A stretch of 64,000 bases of DNA from Streptomyces sp. SID12501 (GTDB taxonomy: Bacteria > Actinomycetota > Actinomycetes > Streptomycetales > Streptomycetaceae): NCBI RefSeq assembly GCF_010550245.1, contig NZ_JAAGLU010000034.1, positions 1 through 64,000 on the forward strand, in the 5' to 3' direction. This document shows, piece after piece, positions 23,489 to 31,560 of this stretch (the first letter of the stretch is position 1; every line of letters begins with the position of its first letter). The translations under genes and the position numbers were made by a program. The notes beneath the pieces were generated by a model, which saw only the letters and a program-made list of their open reading frames with translations, ran no database searches and had not been told where the DNA came from.

Positions 23489-25746
23489 GAGATCGTCCTC
23501 CGCGTACTGCGCGTGCTCTGCGGCCTGCGCGTACTCCGCCTGCGACGGGCTCGGTCGGTGCCCGTCCGTTCGGACGCGACCGTGGCCGGAGGGAGCTGGC
23601 CGCCCGCGAGGGCGAGCGCCTCCTCGGTGGCCTCCGCCTCCGGGACGTACGGCTTGATCTTCGGGGCGTCGATCGAGCCGTCCGACTCGATCTTCGGCAG
23701 GCTCTTCTGCGGGGTGGGCAGCAGCGCCTTCCGGTTGTCGATCTTGCCGTCCTTGGAGACGCCGTACAGAGCCTCGTATATCTTGCGGACGGCCGGGCCG
23801 GAGGCTCCGGAGCCCGTACCACCCTGGGAGATCGTCATGACGATCGTGTAGTCCTTGGTGTACGTCGCGAACCACGAGGTGGTCTGCTTGCCGTAGACCT
23901 CGGCCGTACCCGTCTTGGCATGCATCTGGATCTTGTCCTGCGGCCAGCCGCCGAACCGCCAGGCCGCCGAACCGCGGGTGACGACCCCTTCCAGGGCACC
24001 GTTTATGTCCTTCAGGGTCGCCTTGGTGATCGGCAGCTTGCCGTGCGACTTGGGCGCGATCGCCTGCACGGACTTGCCGTCGGCGCTGACGATCGCCTTG
24101 CCGACGGTCGGGTCGTACAGGGTGCCGCCGTTGGAGATCGCCGAGTAGATCGTCGCCATCTGTATCGGCGTGACGAGGATGTCGCCCTGTCCGATGGAGT
24201 AGTTGACGGAGTCACCGGCGCGCATCAGGTTGCCTTCGAGGCAGTTCTCGTACGCGATCTGCTGGGCGTACGTGCCGCCCTTCTTGCCGTACTTGCACCA
24301 GGAGGCCTTGTTGGCCTTCCAGTAGTCCTGCTTCCACTTGCGGTCCGGGACGCGGCCCTCGACCTCGTTCGGCAGGTCGATGCCGGTCACCGCGCCGAGG
24401 CCGAACTGGTGGGCGGTCTTGTAGAACCAGTTGCCGGCGTTCTTCTTCGGCTTCAGGCCGCCGTCCTTCAGCCACTCGTCGTGGGCGATGCGGTAGAAGA
24501 CGGTGTCGCAGGAGACCTCGATGGCACGGCCGAGGCTGATCGGGCCGTACCCCTTGGACTCGTAGTTCTTGAAGACCTGGCCACCGATCGAGTACGAGCT
24601 GGAGCAGTCGTAGTTCCCGTCGAAGGGGTAGCCCGCGTCGACGGCGGCCGAGGTGGAGATCACCTTGAAGATCGAGCCCGGGGCCGCCTGGCCCTGGATC
24701 GCCCGGTTGAGCAGCGGGTAGTTGGAGTTCTTGCCGGTCAGCTTGGCGTAGTCCTTGGCGGAGATGCCGCCGACCCAGGCGTTCGGGTCGTACGTCGGGT
24801 TGGACGCCATGGCGACGACCCGGCCCGTCTTGGCCTCCATGACGACGACAGCGCCCGCGTCGGCCTTGTAGTTCTCGCTGGTGTTGTCGTCGTACTCCTT
24901 GCGGGCTTCCTTCATCGCGTTGTTCAGCTCGTACTCGGCGACCCGCTGGACGCGGGCGTCGATGCTGGTGACGAGGTTGGAGCCGGACTGGGCGGGGTCC
25001 GCCTCGGCGGTACCGATGACGCGGCCGAGGTTGTCGACCTCGTAGCGGGTGACGCCGGCCTTGCCGCGCAGCTCCTTGTCGTACTCACGTTCCAGACCGG
25101 ACCGGCCGACCTGGTCGGAGCGGAGGTACGGCGAGTCGGTGTCCCGCGCCTTGGTGATCTCGTCGTCGGTGACCGGGGAGAGGTAGCCGAGCACCTGGGC
25201 GGTGTTGGATCCGCCGGGGCCCGCGTAGCGGCGCACGGCCGCGGGCTCGGCGGTGATGCCGGGGAAGTCCTCGGAGCGCTCGCGGATCTGGAGGGCCTGG
25301 CGGGCGGTGGCCTCGTCGGTGATGGGAATCGGCTGGTACGGCGAGCCGTTCCAGCAGGGCTGCGGCGTCTTGGCGTCGCACAGCCGGACCTTGTCCTTGA
25401 CCTCCTGGGCCTTCATGCCCAGGACCCCGGCGAGCTTGGTGAGGACGGCGTCACCGTCGTCCTTCATCTTCAGCAGCTCGGTGCGGGAGGCGGAGACGAC
25501 GAGGCGTGTCTCGTTGTCCGCGATCGGCACCCCGCGCGCGTCGAGGATCGACCCGCGTACGGCGGGCTGCACGACCTGCTGCACATGGTTGCCGGACGCC
25601 TCCTTGGCGTAGGCGTCCCCCTCGCGGATCTGGAGATACCACAGGCGGCCGCCGAGGGTGCCGAGGAGGGAGAGGACGAGGATCTGGATGACGACGAGAC
25701 GGATCTGGACGCGTGGCGTCCGGCCGGTCTCGGGAATGTTGGTCAC
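23485..25746 (-). CDS. mrdA: Penicillin-binding protein 2, class B transpeptidase
   Basis: 753 residues: short cytoplasmic head, one membrane helix (residues 14-36), a PBP dimerisation domain (AVRGSILDARG), and a transpeptidase domain with active-site Ser in APGSIFK (near 357), SCD in EVSCDTVFY and KTGTAEV (near 611). An insertion with Cys residues (WCKYGKKGG...YENCLEG) is typical of actinobacterial PBP2. The final 25 residues are an Arg/Ser/Thr-rich tail. It cross-links strands made by RodA during spore-wall growth. It lies 110 bp downstream of mreD. Confidence 0.95.
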   Translation of the reverse strand: MTNIPETGRTPRVQIRLVVIQILVLSLLGTLGGRLWYLQIREGDAYAKEASGNHVQQVVQPAVRGSILDARGVPIADNETRLVVSASRTELLKMKDDGDAVLTKLAGVLGMKAQEVKDKVRLCDAKTPQPCWNGSPYQPIPITDEATARQALQIRERSEDFPGITAEPAAVRRYAGPGGSNTAQVLGYLSPVTDDEITKARDTDSPYLRSDQVGRSGLEREYDKELRGKAGVTRYEVDNLGRVIGTAEADPAQSGSNLVTSIDARVQRVAEYELNNAMKEARKEYDDNTSENYKADAGAVVVMEAKTGRVVAMASNPTYDPNAWVGGISAKDYAKLTGKNSNYPLLNRAIQGQAAPGSIFKVISTSAAVDAGYPFDGNYDCSSSYSIGGQVFKNYESKGYGPISLGRAIEVSCDTVFYRIAHDEWLKDGGLKPKKNAGNWFYKTAHQFGLGAVTGIDLPNEVEGRVPDRKWKQDYWKANKASWCKYGKKGGTYAQQIAYENCLEGNLMRAGDSVNYSIGQGDILVTPIQMATIYSAISNGGTLYDPTVGKAIVSADGKSVQAIAPKSHGKLPITKATLKDINGALEGVVTRGSAAWRFGGWPQDKIQMHAKTGTAEVYGKQTTSWFATYTKDYTIVMTISQGGTGSGASGPAVRKIYEALYGVSKDGKIDNRKALLPTPQKSLPKIESDGSIDAPKIKPYVPEAEATEEALALAGGQLPPATVASERTGTDRARRRRSTRRPQSTRSTRRTIS

Positions 25747-25856
25747 TGGTGCTGCCTCCGCCTCTCAGTACGCGTGCGGGACGCGGACGTATGAGGCATA
25801 CGAGTACACGGTCGAGCTGTGGACGTCGGTCTCGGGGGTCTTCAACCGGTGTGCGG

Positions 25857-26528
25857 TCACAGGCGCTTGACCCCCTTGATCCGGCCGGCGCGGGCGGCCT
25901 TCGAGCGGGCCGCCCTCATCTTCAGGCCGCCGCGCTGGCTGCCGATGCGCAGGCCGGTGCCGGAGGAGAGCCAGCCCGAGGAGATGTCGGCCTTCTTCGC
26001 AGAGGAGTTGGCCTCGGCGAGCGGGTCGTTCTCCGCTCTGCGGGCCAGGAACATGATGCCGGGGACCACGAACGGCGCGAGCAGCAGGTCGTACAGCGCG
26101 GCCGTGAACAGCAGGTTGCCGAGGCCGACATGGCGGGCGGCGGTGTCGCCGACGAGGGCGCCGACACCGGCGTACAGCAGGGTCGTGCCGACGGCGGCGG
26201 CGACCACGACGGTCATCGGGCCGGTGGCCGACTTGAGCCGGCCGTTCTCGGGTTTCACGAGTCCGGCCAGATAGCCGACGAGGCAGAGCACGAGGGCGTA
26301 GCGGCCGGCCGCGTGGTCGGCGGGCGGGGCGAGGTCGGCGAGGAGTCCGGCGCCGAAACCGACGAGGGCGCCGCCGACATGGCCGTACACCAGGGCGAGG
26401 CCGAGGACGGTCAGCAGCAGCAGGTCGGGGACGGCGCCCGGGAGGTGGAGGCGGGCGAGGACGCTCACCTGGATCACCATGGCGACGATCACCAGGGTGG
26501 TGGAGAGGAGCATCCGATTGAAACGCAT
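25857..26528 (-). CDS. mreD: Rod-shape-determining membrane protein MreD
   Basis: 223 residues with five or six hydrophobic helices (for example LVIVAMVIQVSVLARL, LLLLTVLGLALVYG, LLYAGVGALVGD) and the small-helix pattern of MreD. The C-terminal 55 residues form a basic cytoplasmic tail, longer than in rods. It starts 15 bp after the mreC stop, so the two are co-transcribed. Confidence 0.9.
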   Translation of the reverse strand: MRFNRMLLSTTLVIVAMVIQVSVLARLHLPGAVPDLLLLTVLGLALVYGHVGGALVGFGAGLLADLAPPADHAAGRYALVLCLVGYLAGLVKPENGRLKSATGPMTVVVAAAVGTTLLYAGVGALVGDTAARHVGLGNLLFTAALYDLLLAPFVVPGIMFLARRAENDPLAEANSSAKKADISSGWLSSGTGLRIGSQRGGLKMRAARSKAARAGRIKGVKRL

Positions 26529-26543
26529 GGGAGAGTTCAGCTC

Positions 26544-27488
26544 CTACTGCTCTTGCTGGAACTGGCCGTCGGCCACGGACGCGGACGGAGTCACCGTCAC
26601 GGTGACCGTCGGCGTGGGGGTCGGCCTCGGCTTGGCCGGGAGGACGGTGTCGCGCGGGTCGGTGCGCGGGGCCTCGACGACGACACCGACGATGTCGAGC
26701 TTGGTGAAGCCGACGAACGGCGTGACGTAGATCGTGCGGGTCAGGTCGCCGCCCGAGGGGTCGACCCGGGACACGAAACCGACGGGTACGCCGGGCACGA
26801 ACGGCTTGTCGGCCTGCGAGCCGAAGGTGACGAGGCGGTCGCCCTTGCTCACCTTGGCCTTGCCGTTGAGGAGCTGGACGCGCAGCGGCCGGTCACCCTG
26901 GCCGGAGGCGAAGCCCAACTCGTCACTGCCCTCCATCCGCGTGCCGACGGTGAAGTCGGGGTCGTTGGCGAGCAGCACGGTCGAGGTGCCGGGGCCGACG
27001 GTGGTGACGCGGCCGACGAGTCCGTCGCCGTTCAGGACGGTCATGTCGCGCTTGACGCCGTCGTTGGCTCCGATGTCGATGGTCACCGTCCAGGAGAAGC
27101 CCTGGGCCGCTCCTATGGCGATGACCTCGGCGCCCTTGATGCCGTACTGCCCGGCGCCGGCCGACTTCAGCATCTTGTCGAGCTGACTCAGCCGGCTGCG
27201 GTTGCGGTCGTCGCTGCCGAGACGGGCCTTGAGCGCCGCGTTCTCCTTCTCCAGCGTGGCGAGCCGGTCGTGCCGGTCACCGGAGTCGCGTACGGCGGCG
27301 ACCGCGTCGCCGACCGGGTCGACCACGGAGGCCACCCCGTCCTCGACCGGGCCGAAGACGGTTGCCGCGGCCTGCCGGGCACCGTCGACCGGTGAGTCCT
27401 CCCCACCGCGGATGTCCACCGTGATCAGCGCGAACGCGATGGCGATCAGCAGCACCAGGAGCAGCCGGCTCTCTCGTGTGTCCCTCAC
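26544..27488 (-). CDS. mreC: Rod-shape-determining protein MreC
   Basis: 314 residues from the GTG at 27488: a short head, a membrane helix (LLLVLLIAIAFALITV), a coiled coil (residues about 65-110, RLATLEKENAALKARLG) and a periplasmic beta-barrel pair (VIAIGAAQGFSWTVTIDIG, GLVGRVTTVGPGTSTVLL, GDRLVTFGS). A Pro/Thr-rich tail ends the protein. It links MreB to PBP2/RodA. Its 151-bp leader holds a direct repeat and a strong inverted repeat, so mreCD expression may be uncoupled from mreB. Confidence 0.92.
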   Translation of the reverse strand: MRDTRESRLLLVLLIAIAFALITVDIRGGEDSPVDGARQAAATVFGPVEDGVASVVDPVGDAVAAVRDSGDRHDRLATLEKENAALKARLGSDDRNRSRLSQLDKMLKSAGAGQYGIKGAEVIAIGAAQGFSWTVTIDIGANDGVKRDMTVLNGDGLVGRVTTVGPGTSTVLLANDPDFTVGTRMEGSDELGFASGQGDRPLRVQLLNGKAKVSKGDRLVTFGSQADKPFVPGVPVGFVSRVDPSGGDLTRTIYVTPFVGFTKLDIVGVVVEAPRTDPRDTVLPAKPRPTPTPTVTVTVTPSASVADGQFQQEQ

Positions 27489-27526
27489 GTGCGGCGGCGT
27501 GCCTTCCTCAATAGAGTTTTTTTGGA

Positions 27527-27558
27527 GCAACAGGGTTCTTCGGGGCAACAGGGTTCTT
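27527..27558. repeat. 14-bp direct repeat, period 18, in the mreB-mreC gap
   Basis: gcaacagggttctt occurs at 27527 and 27545, separated by cggg. It lies between the mreB hairpin and the mreC start. Confidence 0.85.
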
Positions 27559-27590
27559 GGGAGGGGAGCCTATGTCGCTATACCAACGAT

Positions 27591-27624
27591 CCGCCGTACG
27601 AGAGGAGATCATCCCGTACGGCGG
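27591..27624 (-). terminator. Hairpin after mreB
   Basis: Perfect 10-bp arms ccgccgtacg / cgtacggcgg with a 14-base loop, 15 bp past the mreB stop. It may end most mreB transcripts or protect their 3' ends, with limited read-through into mreC. Confidence 0.7.
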
Positions 27625-27639
27625 AATCGAAGAGTTACG

Positions 27640-28659
27640 TCATCTGCGCGGCTGGGCGTCCAGCACCTGCTGGAGCGCCTCGAACTCCTCCACGCACTTG
27701 CCGGAGCCGAGCACCACGCTGTCCAGCGGGTCCTCGGCGATGTGGATGGGCATGCCGGTCTCACGGCGCAGCCGCTCGTCGAGCCCTCGGAGCAGGGCCC
27801 CGCCGCCGGTCAGAACGATTCCGCGGTCCATGATGTCGCCGGACAGCTCGGGCGGGCACTTGTCGAGGGTGGTCTTCACGGCGTCGACGATCGCGTTGAC
27901 CGGTTCTTCGATGGCCTTGCGCACCTCGGCCGCGGAGATCACGACGGTCTTGGGCAGGCCGGAGACAAGGTCCCGGCCGCGGATTTCGGTGTGTTCGTCA
28001 TTGTCGAGGTCGTACGCCGAACCGATCGTGATCTTGATCTGTTCGGCGGTCCGCTCGCCCAGCAGAAGGGAGTACTCCTTCTTGATGTGCTGGATGATCG
28101 AGCTGTCCAGTTCGTCGCCCGCGACACGGATGGACTGGGCGGTGACGATGCCGCCGAGGGAGATGACCGCGACCTCCGTGGTGCCGCCGCCGATGTCCAC
28201 CACCATGTTGCCCGTGGCCTCGTGGACCGGCAGACCGGAACCGATGGCCGCGGCCATGGGCTCCTCGATGATGTGCACCTGCCGCGCGCCGGCCTGGGAC
28301 GAGGCCTCGATGACGGCGCGGCGCTCGACACCCGTGATGCCCGAGGGCACACAGACGACGACACGGGGACGGGCGAGATACCGCCGCTTGTGGATCTTCA
28401 GGATGAAGTAGCGCAGCATCCGTTCGGTGATCTCGAAGTCGGCGATGACGCCGTCCCTGAGCGGGCGCACGGCAACGATGTTGCCGGGCGTCCGACCGAT
28501 CATCTTCTTCGCTTCCGATCCGACCGCGAGAATGCCACCGGTGTTGGTGTTGATCGCGACGACGGACGGCTCGTTGAGTACGATCCCGCGACCCCTGACG
28601 TACACCAGCGTGTTGGCGGTCCCGAGGTCGATTGCCATGTCGCGGCCGATGAACGACAT
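27640..28659 (-). CDS. mreB: Actin-like rod-shape protein MreB
   Basis: 339 residues from the ATG at 28659, chosen because GGGGA lies 6 bases upstream; an ATG four codons earlier has no such site. The actin fold motifs are present: phosphate-1 MAIDLGTANTLVYV, connect-1 DFEITERMLRYF, phosphate-2 VVDIGGGTTEVAVISLGG, adenosine loop IVLTGGGALLRGLDERL. In Streptomyces MreB is dispensable for hyphal growth but needed for robust spore walls. It is first in the mre cluster; a 370-bp upstream gap would hold its promoters. Confidence 0.97.
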   Translation of the reverse strand: MSFIGRDMAIDLGTANTLVYVRGRGIVLNEPSVVAINTNTGGILAVGSEAKKMIGRTPGNIVAVRPLRDGVIADFEITERMLRYFILKIHKRRYLARPRVVVCVPSGITGVERRAVIEASSQAGARQVHIIEEPMAAAIGSGLPVHEATGNMVVDIGGGTTEVAVISLGGIVTAQSIRVAGDELDSSIIQHIKKEYSLLLGERTAEQIKITIGSAYDLDNDEHTEIRGRDLVSGLPKTVVISAAEVRKAIEEPVNAIVDAVKTTLDKCPPELSGDIMDRGIVLTGGGALLRGLDERLRRETGMPIHIAEDPLDSVVLGSGKCVEEFEALQQVLDAQPRR

Positions 28660-29029
28660 TGAGTTCCCCATCAGGATTCGTCTGGCCTTCCCAAGTGAAG
28701 CGTGTGATGGCTCTGTTTTGGGGCGGCGAGGTTGGTGCGGTGACGTGAAGGCTTGCAAGGCTTACATCGTAGTCGCGCCTGCACGAACACCACGCGAGGG
28801 TCTTCGCCATTGTCAGCACGCGATGTGCCGTCTCGCTTCTGGAGACGAGCGTTCGAGGGTAGGCGTTCCCCCGATCGGCGCGCATATGCCGCAGGACGGC
28901 CGGTTTTCGACGGCCGTCCCAGGTCAGGCATCCGGGTGAGGTGACGGTTCCTCAGGAAAGCGCGAACAGAAACTGCGCAAGAATTTCACCGGCCGTACGC
29001 CGATGCCCGCCGGCCGGTACCGGGACGGC
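28660..29029 (-). promoter_or_regulatory. mreB upstream region and ndk terminator-like hairpin
   Basis: 370 bp without a gene. A 9-bp perfect stem, ggacggccg / cggccgtcc with loop gttttcga, lies at 28895-28920, about 110 bp past the ndk stop, and may terminate ndk. The rest, up to mreB, must contain mreB promoters, but no clear -35/-10 pair could be picked by eye. Confidence 0.5.
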
Positions 29030-29443
29030 TCAGTCGCGGCCGGGGAAGAAGATCTTCAGCTCGCGCTCGGCGGACTCCTCGGAGTCGGAGGCGTGGATGA
29101 GGTTCTCGCGCACGATCACGCCGTAGTCACCGCGGATGGAACCGGGCGCGGCGGCGATGGGGTCGGTGGGGCCGGCGAGCGCCCGCACACCCTCGATGAC
29201 CCGGTCGCCCTCGACGACGAGCGCGACGACGGGGCCGGAGGCCATGAACTCGACGAGGGGCTCGTAGAACACCTTGCCCTTGTGCTCGCCGTAGTGCTGC
29301 TCCAGCGTGTCCTGGTCCAGCGTGCGCAGCTCCAGCGCGGTGATCCGCCAGCCGGCCTTGCGCTCGATCCGGCCGATGATCTCGCCGGTCAGGCCGCGAC
29401 GGACGGCGTCGGGCTTGAGGAGGACGAGGGTGCGCTGAGTCAC
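29030..29443 (-). CDS. ndk: Nucleoside diphosphate kinase
   Basis: 137 residues with the full NDK signature: TLVLLKPDAVRRGLTGEII, GPVVALVVEGD and the active-site His in NLIHASDSEESAERE. It exchanges gamma-phosphates between nucleotides via phospho-His. It is downstream of the DUF4233 gene in the conserved valS-folC-DUF4233-ndk order. Confidence 0.98.
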   Translation of the reverse strand: MTQRTLVLLKPDAVRRGLTGEIIGRIERKAGWRITALELRTLDQDTLEQHYGEHKGKVFYEPLVEFMASGPVVALVVEGDRVIEGVRALAGPTDPIAAAPGSIRGDYGVIVRENLIHASDSEESAERELKIFFPGRD

Positions 29444-29510
29444 GGGGGTGGCTCCATTCGGGTCACGTGTGTGCGGTTGTCAGAGGCTACAGGGCCGGTC
29501 CGAGCGGGCG

Positions 29511-29873
29511 TCACGCAGCGTCAGGACTGGTACCGGTCGGCTGGGTCTGCCCGGCGAAGCGGGCCTTCGCCTCGTCGATCTTCCGCCCGTAGTGCACGGA
29601 CGCCCACCACAGTGCGGCGAACATCACGCCCATGAAGAACATGGTCGGCACGATGAAGCCGGACGCGATGAGCGCGATCTGCAGAGCCCAGCCGAGCTGG
29701 ACCCCGCCGGGCCGGGTGATCACGCCGCAGAGCAGCACGCACAGCAGCATGGCGATACCGCTGACCGTCCACACGGTCGACATGGCCAGGTCGGGGTCTT
29801 TCATGGCGACGAGACCGGCGAAGCCGATCAGGAAGACCTCGCCGATCAGGGTCGAAGCACAGAGCGTACGCAC
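29511..29873 (-). CDS. DUF4233 membrane protein
   Basis: 120 residues with four hydrophobic helices (LIGEVFLIGFAGLVAM, TVSGIAMLLCVLLCGVI, LGWALQIALIASGFIV, MFFMGVMFAALWWASV) and a short polar tail. This conserved actinobacterial protein has no known role and nearly always sits after folC. Its start is 6 bp past the folC stop, so the two are co-transcribed. Confidence 0.88.
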   Translation of the reverse strand: MRTLCASTLIGEVFLIGFAGLVAMKDPDLAMSTVWTVSGIAMLLCVLLCGVITRPGGVQLGWALQIALIASGFIVPTMFFMGVMFAALWWASVHYGRKIDEAKARFAGQTQPTGTSPDAA

Positions 29874-29879
29874 GGCGGG

Positions 29880-31364
29880 TCAGCCCCTCCCCAGGAGCAG
29901 TCGGGTCTCGCCGACGGTGATGACGGAGCCGGTGACGAGTACCCCACCGCCCGAGAACTCCCCGTCCTCCTCGGCGAGGGTGATGGCGGCCTCCAGGGCG
30001 TCGTCGAGGCGCGGCTCGACCTGGACCCGGTCGTCGCCGAAGATCTCGACGGCGATGGAGGCGAGTTCGTCGGCGTTCATCGCGCGGTGGCTGGAGTTCT
30101 CGGTGATCACGACCTCGGCGAAGATCGGCTCGAAGGCTTCCAGCAGCCCTCGTACGTTCTTGTCCGCGCTCGCCCCGACCACGCCGATCAGCCGGCTGAA
30201 GTCGAAGGCCTCGCCCACGGCCTCGGCCGTGGCTCGCGCGCCCGCCGGATTGTGCGCTGCGTCGAGCACGACGGTGGGAGAGCTCCGTACGACCTCCAGC
30301 CGCCCCGGGGACGTCACCGCGGCGAACGCCTTGCGCACGGTGTCGATGTCGAGGGGCTCGGGCCGCTGGGTGCCGACGCCGAAGAACGCCTCGACGGCGG
30401 CGAGGGCGACGGCCGCGTTGTGTGCCTGGTAGCCGCCGTGCAGCGGCAGGAAGATCTCCTCGTACTCCCCGCCGAGTCCGCGCAGCGTCAGCATCTGCCC
30501 GCCGACGGCGACCTGCCTGCTCACGACCCCGAACTCCAGGCCTTCCCTGGCCACCGTGGCGTCCACCTCGACGGCCTTCTTCAGCAGCACCTGGGCCGCG
30601 TCGACCGGCTGTTGGGCGAGGATGACGGTCGCGTCCTGCTTGATGACGCCGCCCTTCTCGACGGCGATCTCACCGGGCGTCTCGCCGAGCCGGTCGGTGT
30701 GGTCGAGATCGATGGGCGTCACGACGGCCACATCGGCGTCGATCACGTTGGTGGCGTCCCAGCTGCCCCCCATCCCGACCTCGACGACGGCCACATCGAC
30801 CGGGGCGTCGGCGAAGGCGGCGTACGCCATGCCGGTCAGGACCTCGAAGAAGGAGAGCCGGAACTCCTGCTGGGCGTCGACCATCTCGACGTACGCCTTG
30901 ATGTCGTCGTACGTCTCCACGAACCGCTCGGCGGAGATCGGCGACCCGTCGAGAGTGATCCGCTCGGTGATCGACTGGACGTGCGGCGAGGTGTACCGGC
31001 CGGTGCGCAGGTCGAAGGCGCCGAGGAGGGTCTCGATCATGCGGGCGGTGGAGGTCTTGCCGTTGGTGCCGGTGATGTGGATCGAGGGGTACGCGCGCTG
31101 CGGCTCCCCCAGCAGGTCCATCAGCGCGGCGATACGGCTGACGGACGGCTCCAGCTTGGTCTCGCCCCAGCGCGTGGCGAGATCCGCCTCCACGGCGCGC
31201 AGCGCCTTGTCGACCTCGGGGTCCCGGGGGCGGCCCGGCACGTCCGCGGGTGCGGCTCCGCCTTGGGTGCGGAGGGTGCGGCTGCCGGCCTCGATGACCG
31301 CGAGGTCGGGGTCGCGGTCGGTCTCGGCGTCGATGATCTCGTCGAAGGGGTCGGTGTCGCTCAC
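29880..31364 (-). CDS. folC: Folylpolyglutamate synthase / dihydrofolate synthase
   Basis: 494 residues from the GTG at 31364 (an in-frame GTG eight codons earlier is possible). Mur-ligase fold: P-loop ITGTNGKTSTARM, YTSPHVQSITERI, EVGMGGSWDATNVI, TPIDLDHTDRLG, VLDAAHNPAGA. It adds glutamate to folates and, in this family, often also makes dihydrofolate. An N-terminal acidic extension of about 60 residues precedes the catalytic fold, as in other Streptomyces FolC. Confidence 0.95.
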   Translation of the reverse strand: MSDTDPFDEIIDAETDRDPDLAVIEAGSRTLRTQGGAAPADVPGRPRDPEVDKALRAVEADLATRWGETKLEPSVSRIAALMDLLGEPQRAYPSIHITGTNGKTSTARMIETLLGAFDLRTGRYTSPHVQSITERITLDGSPISAERFVETYDDIKAYVEMVDAQQEFRLSFFEVLTGMAYAAFADAPVDVAVVEVGMGGSWDATNVIDADVAVVTPIDLDHTDRLGETPGEIAVEKGGVIKQDATVILAQQPVDAAQVLLKKAVEVDATVAREGLEFGVVSRQVAVGGQMLTLRGLGGEYEEIFLPLHGGYQAHNAAVALAAVEAFFGVGTQRPEPLDIDTVRKAFAAVTSPGRLEVVRSSPTVVLDAAHNPAGARATAEAVGEAFDFSRLIGVVGASADKNVRGLLEAFEPIFAEVVITENSSHRAMNADELASIAVEIFGDDRVQVEPRLDDALEAAITLAEEDGEFSGGGVLVTGSVITVGETRLLLGRG

Positions 31365-31427
31365 GGGGCCCAGTCTACGGACGGCCACTGACAGGGTGCC
31401 TACGGAGTGGGGTGGTGGGGGTTGTTC

Positions 31428-31510
31428 GGCGGGTGCGGGTGCCGTTGTGGCTGGTCGCGCTCACGCGGCGGAGCCGCAAATGTCACAGCCCCGCGCCCCT
31501 AAAAGCACTA
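31428..31510. repeat. Intergenic GC-rich repeat, family 2 copy A
   Basis: Between folC and the valS terminator. It contains ggagccgcaaatgtcacagc followed by cccgcgcccct. Two related copies lie at 38526-38668 (ggagccgcagatcgatacagc followed by the same cccgcgcccct). This is a non-coding dispersed Streptomyces-type repeat. Confidence 0.65.
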
Positions 31511-31512
31511 CA

Positions 31513-31542
31513 GGTCCCCGGAGCTTCAGAGCTCCGGGGACC
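31513..31542 (-). terminator. Hairpin terminator after valS
   Basis: Perfect 13-bp stem ggtccccggagct / agctccggggacc with loop tcag, 18 bp past the valS stop. Confidence 0.9.
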
Positions 31543-31560
31543 CTCGCGCCGTACAGACTC

